Assembly (NCBI GenBank): GCA_947095585.1 | Contig: OX352763.1 | Location: 19,579,462-19,643,461 of the forward strand | Source of the DNA: Nephrocerus scutellatus | Lineage: Eukaryota > Arthropoda > Insecta > Diptera > Pipunculidae | DNA: 64,000 bases | Direction: 5' to 3' | Part shown: piece by piece, positions 55,985-64,000 of the stretch | How positions within the stretch are numbered: the first letter of the stretch is position 1 | Layout: every line of letters starts with the position of its first letter | The notes under the pieces: model-generated | What the model saw: only the letters and a program-made list of their open reading frames with translations | Told to the model about the DNA's origin: nothing | The model's database searches: none | Program-made: the position numbers and the translations under genes

Positions 55985-56240
55985 TTTCATGTGAAGTAAT
56001 CTAGATGATGTAGAGCCATCATGTGGATTTTTAAGCACAATATTCTAGTTTGTGACTGCTCGGGTGTGAACTCAACTCCATCCACCACGTTCAACGTTAA
56101 GCCCGCACCAAAGAATGATTTTTTGTGGCGTGAATGGCTTCGAATAACTAACTTGCCCAAATACGACAATTTTGCTTATTAACGAAGTCGTTGAACCTAA
56201 ATTGTCGCAACTGAACGCGAGCTTTGCAAAAATTTCAGAT
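55985..56240 (-). pseudogene. DD41D-type transposase fragment joined to a dispersed repeat
   Basis: On the minus strand, 56230-56120 encodes FNDFVNKQNCRIWA followed by KPFTPQKIILWCGLN, the segment between the first and second catalytic Asp in rosa-type transposases (compare GYVNKQNCRIWSK and TVWCGLWAGG in the intact copies). From 56090 to 55985 it turns into the repeat shared with 31270-31390. It is very old. Confidence 0.6.
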
Positions 56241-56244
56241 ACTT

Positions 56245-56925
56245 TGCAAACATTGTTGACGCGATTGATTTTCATAATTAAATGTCAAGTGTAAACAAGT
56301 TAAAACGTCCGAATTGATAACCCCAATACAATATTCAATGATTATCTACATATCTTTTCTAAAAGCCGGAAAATATCGACCTTGATTAGTCGCCGGATGT
56401 TTACATAAATATAAGATATAAGTTGATTAACCATTTTCCAAATAAATCTGATTAGATAACTTCATTCAGTTTAATAATAAAGAGTTCTATATATACTTAT
56501 ATGTATCAAGAAACTTACAGTTGTTTGATAAGAGCATAAGGCAACGTTAATGAAAATGAAGAATAAAACCCAACAGTTAATTCTGCAACAAGTTTTTCCA
56601 ACAGTGTGCAATTAGATACTATACTTAAACACTTTTGATTATAACAAAGAAGTCTAGATTATTTCACGATAAAAATATTTGATTAATGACCCCATTGATA
56701 TTTACCACTCGTTTATCATATTTACTGACATGACAATGTTTATTCCATAATATTCGATTGACGATATTACCTGATGGAATTAATGTAGTTCTTAAAGATG
56801 GATGGTTTTCAGAGAATATATTTTTCAATTATAACAAAAACCAACCGACCGGTTTACATTTAGACTGCCAGTTAATTGGCCAGTGTTATCAAACCTTCAT
56901 TTTAATAGAAGCTTATTAATTAGCT
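56245..56925. other. AT-rich stretch, nothing recognised
   Basis: No domain or repeat seen. Confidence 0.4.
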
Positions 56926-56929
56926 GTTG

Positions 56930-57012
56930 GCGCCGCCATGGCTCAGTGTTTAGTGCGTTAGACTACTGAGCGGGAAGTTCAAAGTTCGAATCTCAGAAAA
57001 ACACCAAAAACC
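56930..57012 (+). repeat. SINE head or tRNA-like fragment
   Basis: GGCGCCGCCATGGCTCAGTG through GTTCGAATCTCAGAAAAACA shows A and B boxes (TGGCTCAGTG and GTTCGAATC) and the AACACCAAAA junction of the SINE. The body and tail are absent. It is closer to a tRNA gene shape than other copies, but the anticodon arm cannot be folded cleanly by eye. Confidence 0.65.
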
Positions 57013-58390
57013 GATGGAGATTTTTTTTACAAGAGGGCAAAACGCAGACTATAGATATAGAATTAAAAAGACGAAAATGGAGAAGTTATATTGCATTTAA
57101 CTCAAACTAGTAAAACAAATACGGAATATATTATACAAAGATGAAATTACGAAGTCCAAACAGATGTTGGAAGCTACTTCTCTTTGTTGCTTGTGCACTC
57201 ATTTGTATTACAATAAAAAAAATGCAAGTACAGATTAGAAAATAAGTGTATGACACAAAACATATCTCCAAAAAAGCAACACTTTACCAAACAAAAATTA
57301 AAAGATTTATGCTGATGATCTCATGTCACAGAATTGTTGCTTTATTGTGTGCAAAGTGAATTATTGTTGTTGGCTCAATCTAATTGAAAAAGTGACCGAA
57401 TAGTAATGAATTATTTTAAATGAATGAATGAATTTCCTTATATTCTAGTAATCTTTCTTTTTTCCTGCTTCTTCGTTTCTTTTTGTGTAAAAAAAACTTT
57501 TGTTTCGGCTGATGGATTCAGCACAGTAAATGAGATATATATTTTAATTTAGGTACATGTACGAGACAAAAAAATTCGAGTAGAAATTGTCAACAAACAG
57601 TGTATGCTCTTTCCCAAAGGAACACCATAAGCGCGGCTTTCAGTTTTCGCCCGGTCACGAACAATAACATTTCTTGTTTATCCATCAACGAATTAGCCAA
57701 AGCGAATTTGTATTTACCTGCGCTTGTAGTCAATAAATTGCTCTCATGCTTGTTTATTGTTGGTGTACCTACGCCTACAGGAATATATACATATGTATGC
57801 GGTATGTACATATGTATATACCAACATCACAAGAAACCATTCGCCAATATTTGTTTGTCGAATATTAAATTTATTAAAAAATTCAATTATCTGCTTATAA
57901 GTGGACGCAAGCGTGCAAAGTAATGCATTGAATGATTTTAATGAACTCTCTTGTAATCAGAAGAAGATTACTTGAGATTTTTTTAACAAAAGAATTCGAG
58001 TGCATTAGCGTATAAAGTGCTTTGACATTAAGCCAATTTAATGTAAGTTAGTTTTCAAAGAAAGTGAAGTCAGACAAAAAATGATGATATATTTATACCT
58101 TTCCCGTAGAACAGATTTATAGAAAAATTTAATCGGAACATTTTATTTTCTTCAATGGTGGAATTATATTTTTGAAGTCTAAACACTGAATTATCTTAAA
58201 AGCCCAATAGTAACCATTTAATTTAAAAAATTCGTAAAAAAAATATTGGAGAATTTCTGGAAAAAATACATTTTTCTTATTTAAAAAAAAAACAAAACTT
58301 TTCGAGAAAATTTTTTGTTTGTTTTAAATTTAATTTTTTTACACGCGCCACACACGCCATATGCGCCTCACGCGACACGCACCACACGCG
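57013..58390. other. Stretch without recognised gene
   Basis: 57600-57925 is open in both strands for 70-107 codons but has no ATG-anchored domain. The pattern (CCTACGCCTACAGGAATATA) looks noncoding. Flanks are AT-rich, ending with a CAC-rich tract at 58340-58396 (CACACGCCATATGCGCCTCA). Confidence 0.35.
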
Positions 58391-58395
58391 TCACA

Positions 58396-58635
58396 ATTGT
58401 TTTAAAACTAGTTCCAATAAACTCTGACTGGTAGAAGGCGGGATATATACGAATTCCTTCCAAAAACTCTCGACTACTATATGTTGAGTATTTTTTTTTT
58501 CAGTTTTCTCACGGGTAACGAGTAACCCCTATGAATGAAAAAATTACGCCATCGCAAGCCGAGCGCTAACTAATTGTTTTAAAACAAGTACCGTCAAGTT
58601 TTGACTGGTAGAAGTCGAGATATACGACACGACAA
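58396..58635 (+). repeat. Degenerate direct repeat, about 177-bp period
   Basis: AATTGTTTTAAAACTAGT with TGACTGGTAGAAGGCGGGAT (58397-58447) recurs as AATTGTTTTAAAACAAGT with TGACTGGTAGAAGTCGAGAT (58572-58622). The intervening sequence is not conserved. Confidence 0.6.
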
Positions 58636-58754
58636 ACGTACACACGTTCGGTGAAAAATTGACATGTCCTCTGAATATAAGCTTCGCCTTTCGGGTTCGC
58701 AATAAGTACCCTTCCAAACCATGCATCCATCTGGTATACATATGAATCAAAAAC

Positions 58755-59565
58755 AAACACAGGAATAGGAGCAGGAATATTTGGACCTATAACCACATTA
58801 CGAATACTCCTATAACAATCTCCAACTGTATTTCAGACAGAAACAATAGCAATAGAAGCCTGCAACCTAGAATGTATCAAGAGAAGGTATAGAAGAAGCG
58901 AGATCTACGTGATCTTAGACAGTCAGGCAGAACTGCTGGCATTTAAAGGTCTAGTCTTTCATTCCAAAACAACGTGGAGCTACATCCGCCAATAGAACTG
59001 GCCAAAACCAACAAAATCAACCTAATGTGGTCTCCAGGCATTTTATGAAATGACGCAGCAGACCTCTGTGCAGAGAATGCGTAGAAAAACCCTTTACTGG
59101 TCCCGAACCTAGTATTGCCTTTTTCAAAATCCATTTAAAGACTAAAGAGGGGAAAAACAATGCCATCGAAGCGAAATGGGAATCATCGACGGGGATAAGG
59201 CAAACCAAAAAGCTTATTAAATATAACATCAACCATATAGCAAATAAGCACTTACAACTGGACCGCCACGCACTAAGAACTCTGGTCTTTGGTATACGAC
59301 GGAACATGGCACATTATATGGCCACCTTTTGAAAATGGGAAAGTCCCAATAGGACCGCTGCCGATTCTGTAACGATGTCTGAAAACGAAGCAAAAGAAAC
59401 GTCAGAGCACATACTTTTCATATGTGAAGCCCTCGCCCGGAAAAGAATAAACTACTCACACAGTTCTCTGGCCGAATGCCAGACCAATCGAATTGGTAGA
59501 TATAATGGCATCTATAAAGGAACTAATCAATCACTTAATGGAGTAAATCAATGATTGAGATGCTT
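58755..59565 (+). pseudogene. LINE RNase H and C-terminal zinc-knuckle remnant
   Basis: Frames read GAGIFGP near 58770, an RNase H active-site Asp region ILDSQAELLAFKGL near 58913-58953, ELAKTNKINLMWSPGIL near 58998-59048 (the W(I/S)PGH region), and NDAADLCAENA near 59050. At the C-terminus, RCRFCND appears as TGCCGATTCTGTAACGATGT (59359), followed by ETSEHILFICEALARKR near 59399-59449, the Cys-Cys-His-Cys motif common at LINE ORF2 ends. The order is that of LINEs carrying RNase H after RT. RT itself is absent (5'-truncated). Confidence 0.7.
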
Positions 59566-59570
59566 ACCGT

Positions 59571-60010
59571 CACTATTTATCTTAGCGACACTGAAAAGTT
59601 GAATTCGACACTAATATCCAACCTCTAAAGGAGCTAGCAATATCTTTTCGTCACTATTTATCTCAGCGAAAACTATGAGTTCGCCATTTATATAGACGTT
59701 TTAGGATATTTTTATGTGTCACTCCCTTCCCACCAACATCTCTAGAGAGGATACCGTCTTACTGTCACTATTCATCTCAGCGAATCCGAAAACTACGGAT
59801 TCGACACTTATATCGATCATGTCATATGTCACTCCCTTTCCACTCCCACCGATTTAAGTCCAACATTCATCTCAGGGACTCCAAAAACTATGGATTCGAC
59901 ACTTAAATCGATCATGTCATACAACACCCTTAGGTTTGCTCTAGATGTCTTACCGCCCCTATTCATCCCAGCGACCGCGAAAACTATGTATTAGACGCTT
60001 ATATCTATGC
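59571..60010 (+). repeat. Five-unit decayed tandem repeat after a LINE
   Basis: Units begin at 59571, 59652, 59766, 59862 and 59957 with variants of CACTATTCATCTCAGCGA, followed by AAAACTAYGGATTCGACACT and ATATCGATCATGTCATA. Spacing is 81-114 bases. It starts six bases after the LINE's coding remnant, so it is likely the LINE 3' UTR. Confidence 0.75.
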
Positions 60011-60014
60011 TTTG

Positions 60015-61585
60015 CTAATATCGACTACACACAACACACCCTCACCACTATGTGTGATTTCCGACTTTATGTGATATGTGTACCAAGTTTGGTTGAAATT
60101 GCTCCAGGCGTTCCATTTTTTTGGAGCACAAATATACATATATCTACATAAATAAATTTAAATTTTTATATATTAGGATGTTTATTTTCATTATTGGTTA
60201 CAGTATACTAGAACAATCTACAGTAACAAATCCATCATTATAACATGGATACATGTTATTTCTGATATGAAGATATGAAAAAAGGATCACATTTGTGAAA
60301 AAAACGAAAAAGTAGTGAAGAAAAAATTCTCCTGAATTCATTAATTTATTGAAGTCATAAAAGTGTCTGGCTGCTAGAAGGACACATATCTGATGTCAGA
60401 CAAAGCAACAACCAAACATAATATTAACTTGAATCATAAATTCCAGTCCAAATTTCCCAAAATCTATATACACATATATTTACAAAGTGTAGAAAGGGAC
60501 AAGTAAACACTAAAGACTAAAGATGACATCATTACGAGTAACAATGGAGAGCAATAGAGCATCACTCTGCGTAGATAGATATAAATGTATGTAGTTTAAA
60601 TTATGTGCAACACGCTACGCAAAACTGGTTTATCTTTAGACATAAAATACTCTTATTAGGTACGCACAACAAAATTTAATTCAAGGATTAAGGTAAGGTA
60701 AGGTAAGGTAAGCAATGGCAAACCTACGTTAAATTTTCGTTTATTTTGTTGTGGTTTTTATTGTATTTTATGTTGTTTGCTTTATATTTGCGCACAATTT
60801 CAAGTAAACAACTGGATGAAAGATAAAAAGCTTAAAATATGCACAATGCCAAACTACTGCATAATTACGAGTATCTTATAAGAATTAAAAAACCAGATTC
60901 CCGCACTCTCATTAGAGTATAGAAAAAATATGTTTTCGTAAATAAATCAAGGTTGTGGATTTGATAAACATTAAAAAAACAATTATAATAACAAATAAAA
61001 GTCAGCTCACCAATTCAATAATTTTCAATATTAAACGATTGTTGAATTCCATCTCAGTTTATTTTTTCCACAAACAAAACTTTCAAAAATGAAGAACAGC
61101 TAGTAAATATCCACTTATCCAACAAGTGCTTGATTCAAACTAAATATAAAGCACCAAATCAATTTCACTTTTTCGTCAAAATAATTCATTGCTTTTTTCT
61201 AGCAACAAAACGTTTTCGACGCCAATGCCGGTCTTGATCGCCACAGTACTACAGTAGTCGTTAATGAGTAAACGGCAATAAGTTGCTAAGAGCTTTCGTA
61301 TACATGTTGAAGTAAATCCTCTATACTGGCATGTTTATTAGTTAACACAATCAGGATGACTTAAATTGGTACATTAAATATTAATTTATGAATTTCGTAT
61401 TCGGTATCGGTATCTATAGTGTCTAGCTTTGAATTGAATTCACGTTGTTTTCTACGATAGCTTAGCGCATCTGTCTGAGTATTTATAATTAGGCCCATCC
61501 ATAGAAATGGAATAAAAGATATAATTTATTAAAAACTTTTATTTAACTTGACTTGACCCCTTTTTGTCAGTATTTTAGACAACTT
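60015..61585. other. AT-rich stretch with one microsatellite
   Basis: AGGTAAGGTAAGGTAAGGTA lies at 60691-60712. The rest has no recognised feature. Confidence 0.45.
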
Positions 61586-61587
61586 TG

Positions 61588-61880
61588 AGGTTCTTTTTAA
61601 CCACCTTCCACACGACCTAGAGATCTAAAAATTTGTGAGTGTCAAGTCCAAAATAGCATTTTTTATATGTCACGTAAGACGCGTGTTGCGTTTGGCGCGT
61701 GTGATGAGATGAAAAAAAAATTCGACTTCTTTTAGGTCCTTTTTAACCACCTTTTGCACGACCTAGAGGGCGAAATTTTGTGAGTGGCTCAATGTCAAGG
61801 GCCAATTTTGACATCCCGCATTTGACGCGCGTCGCGAGTCGCGTGTAATGCGTGGAATTGAAAAACGAAAAACTTTGAAA
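61588..61880 (+). repeat. Two-copy tandem repeat, 146-bp CpG-rich unit
   Basis: AGGTTCTTTTTAACCACCTT (61588) and AGGTCCTTTTTAACCACCTT (61734) start the units. Both contain CACGACCTAGAG, TTGTGAGTG and end with CpG-rich text (GACGCGTGTTGCGTTTGGCG and GACGCGCGTCGCGAGTCGCG). The CAC-rich tract at 58340-58396 has similar GCGTGTGGCGCGTG text in reverse. Confidence 0.8.
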
Positions 61881-62164
61881 TAGGCCCGATCTCAAAAACA
61901 GATATTTTGGTGATTATTAAAAATAACTGTGACTGTGTTGCGTGTTTCGATGTATACATAAAAGTACCCGAAAAACGATGTTTTTTTACATTTACTTGTT
62001 TGTTTTGTTTTGATGAATTCGCCTAACATTTTATTTTATTTTATAACCCTGTTTGGTTGCTGCTTCTTTTATTTTTCCTCTATTCCTCATATTAAAGTCA
62101 AGACGGCTAGCAGCTGAGAGCAGCTCTTGTACTGCTACGAATTGCTTTGTGACTTTATATACTA

Positions 62165-62352
62165 CGAGTGCGGCTGCAGCCCGTTATACGAATAAACGGG
62201 TCACTAGTTTGTATTATTCAATTTAATGCCAATTCTCTTACAATTAAAATATTTCTAAATTTTATTTAAGTGTTGCTCTCGTTATGGTTTGTGTCTCTAT
62301 TAAGAATTTTTTCGTGGACTTAAATGTGAATAGCAGTGATTCTCAAACTTTT
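62165..62352 (+). repeat. Relative of the 281-bp unit, then a hAT-like terminus
   Basis: TTATACGAATAAACGGGTCA and AAGTGTTGCTCTCGTTATGG match the first half of the 18389-18952 unit. At 62334 CAGTGATTCTCAAACTTTT is a hAT-type end, without a detected partner or transposase nearby. Confidence 0.5.
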
Positions 62353-62734
62353 AAATCATGATAACACAGGGCAACTCTTTGGTTTTGAAGCTATCACAAT
62401 AGAAAAATATTTTTGTTGTGAGAGAAACAGGTACCTGACACACTCGTGCAGTAATTTTGTCTGTATTTGTTATCACAAATCACCGCTTACTCGGCGTCAG
62501 TATCGATCACTAATCGTCATCGTCATCGCGTATTTTTTGTTGCATTCCTGCGGCAAATCTATATATTAATATATATTTGAAATATACCCTGCAGTAATAA
62601 TAATTAGCGCAACAAACTGTTAAGGTCCAGGGCCTAGATTCTCGTGATCATCCGTGTTCTGCTTGTTTGTTTTACATACAAAAGAAACTTATCTAAAAGT
62701 TAAAGCTATATCCGAAAAGCCAATTGAGGAGCTT

Positions 62735-62830
62735 TCTCATGACAGACAGTTATTACTCTCGGACGGTTGTCAGACATTCCCGTGGAATGTAAAAAGCCTT
62801 TTTGGTTCTGTGATTTGAACTCTCATGCTT
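62735..62830 (-). repeat. Very diverged SINE
   Basis: TTATTACTCTCGGACGGTTG and TCAGACATTCC match the SINE body in reverse (compare 47680-47700). GATTTGAACTCTCATGC stands where the B-box region should be. It lacks a recognisable tail. Confidence 0.5.
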
Positions 62831-64000
62831 ATTAGTCCAACGTACTTACCAATTGACAACGGCGCTTACAACACCCTGCAGAAGTATGACATAAAAAAGC
62901 TGCAGCATCTTGAATCTAAGAAATTTCATTTCCTAGGTTCAACATTTACTCAAAATTCCGGCACCGTTCGTAAAAGAAAGTCGTTTTGTGGCCACACGTC
63001 CATGTTTATTATGTAAGGCCAATGCATTTAATGTTCCTTGCCTAAGTTGATGAGTCACCAAGCTTTGACATGTCGTATACGCCATGTCTTTCTTTGCTTC
63101 GAACGTAATGAACGTCTGATATTTTAAATCGTTTGTTGGTGAAGATATTGGGCGTGTTTTTTATGTCGGAGTAATTGGAGAAAACAGAGAAATCCGAGAT
63201 ATCCGATAATTTTTTCTCTGATCGAAACAGTCAGATCAAAAAAAATTTTTGATGTGTTTCTTTACCAGAGAAAATTTTTACTTTTCACCTGAATGCTCCA
63301 TAGTATTCGACATGTTCTGTTCTGTATACTTTTTCAAAACATAAAGAGGGTCAGAGGTCTGAGTTTCGAAATCGAATGTGATCAGAGCGCAGAATGAATC
63401 GATCATGCACTCTGATCAGTTTGCTAATTTGACATTTAATGCAAGCACGAAGCACAACTAAAACGATAAAATGGCTGACACAGCTTTTTGTTCTGGATTA
63501 GAAGGAAATAAAAGGTGTATTTTATAATAAGGAGTTAGAATTTGAAAACCAGCAAAACAGCAGGTTTTCTTATTCCAAGAAAGGAATAAGACAGTGCAAT
63601 TGTTGTTGTAATTTCTTATTCCTCGGCAAATAAAGTTGAATTAAAAAAATTCTGTTAATAGGTCTGTTTAGTGTGAGCAAATAGAGAATCGGATGCGCAG
63701 CGGATGCGTATGCAGGAAGCGTGTTTGGTGCATTTAAGCTGTTGCTTTTATTCGAAACATCAATAATTCAACTGTTTAACAAGCGAGCGCGTGAACCCTG
63801 TTGCTAATTACTTGACTATAATTAAACTATTGGCGCTGCTAAGCGTTGGAAAGTATTGTAGGCCTAAGAGTCCCATCTTTTGAAATGCACATATCTAATG
63901 CTACAGCGTTTCCTCTTATTGGTTGCAGTTGTAAAAATCGTGCTTATAGCATGCAGTGCCACGGCTGATCGCAATTAAGTGTAAATAAATAACCGATAGC
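62831..64000. other. AT-rich stretch; a possible hairpin near 63380
   Basis: GATCAGAG and CTCTGATC form an inverted pair around 63380-63420. No coding or repeat family recognised. Confidence 0.35.

Noticed and set aside
56930..57012. Possible genuine tRNA gene
   Set aside because: Pol III boxes are good, but the AACACCAAAA junction matches the SINE family and I cannot fold a clean anticodon arm. Called a SINE head.
57600..57923. 107-codon plus-strand frame
   Set aside because: No ATG-anchored start in good context, no recognisable domain, an overlapping antisense frame of similar length, and AT-rich low-complexity C-terminus.
1..64000. CRISPR arrays, bacterial operons or defence islands
   Set aside because: Direct repeats found are transposon-related or local duplications with no regular spacers, and the window has introns, SINEs and LINEs typical of an insect.

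Overview
The window looks like AT-rich euchromatic or pericentromeric DNA from an insect, most likely a higher fly. A tephritid is plausible: the best-preserved genes are rosa-type (DD41D) mariner transposases, a group first described from Ceratitis. There is no bacterial-style gene organisation. Almost every recognisable protein frame belongs to a transposable element, and the only convincing host gene piece is a two-exon tail of a small four-helix membrane protein on the minus strand (49360-49766). All identifications come from reading translations and motifs by eye; no database search was run.

Layout. 1.5-3.4 kb: a LINE with endonuclease and RT start, abutting an inverted RTE fragment. 7.9-8.8 kb: an RNase-H-bearing LINE tail. 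10.9-12.2 kb: an RTE whose RT active-site stretch is replaced by a 130-bp segment that recurs 0.9 kb downstream. 13.6-16.2 kb: a decayed DD41D transposase, then an intact DD41D mariner inside a short tandem repeat. 18.4-21 kb: a 281-bp tandem duplication and a LINE riddled with tRNA-derived SINEs. 23-24.6 kb: the longest RTE reverse-transcriptase remnant. 27-28.3 kb: a second copy of the SINE-riddled LINE family. 29.5-31.2 kb: a hAT carrying a solo LTR, then a piggyBac remnant. 33.2-34.5 kb: another RNase-H-type LINE. 35.9-38.1 kb: a nest in which a DD34D mariner is split by a LINE whose 3' end carries an RTE tail. 39.8-41.1 kb: a second intact DD41D mariner, nearly identical to the first. 43.5-46.0 kb: an old long-TIR DD41D element split by an LTR element that itself holds two further insertions. 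47.4-48.8 kb: LTRs of a second family. 49.4-49.8 kb: the host gene exons. 50.8-51.3 kb: two internally deleted mariner copies in opposite orientation whose coding region is replaced by long poly-A or poly-T. 53.7-55.1 kb: an RTE with both ends but no RT core. 58.4-60 kb: a LINE with RNase H followed by a decayed tandem repeat. 61.6-61.9 kb: a CpG-rich tandem duplication.

The elements do not cooperate in a pathway; they form a stratified record of invasions. The two intact mariners and the 317-bp deletion derivative share ends, so the intact transposase could mobilise the deleted forms. The older DD41D, DD34D, RTE, LINE, hAT and piggyBac copies carry frameshifts, stops or lost catalytic residues. 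I found no tRNA, rRNA, CRISPR array or complete host gene. The remaining sequence is AT-rich and featureless to inspection.
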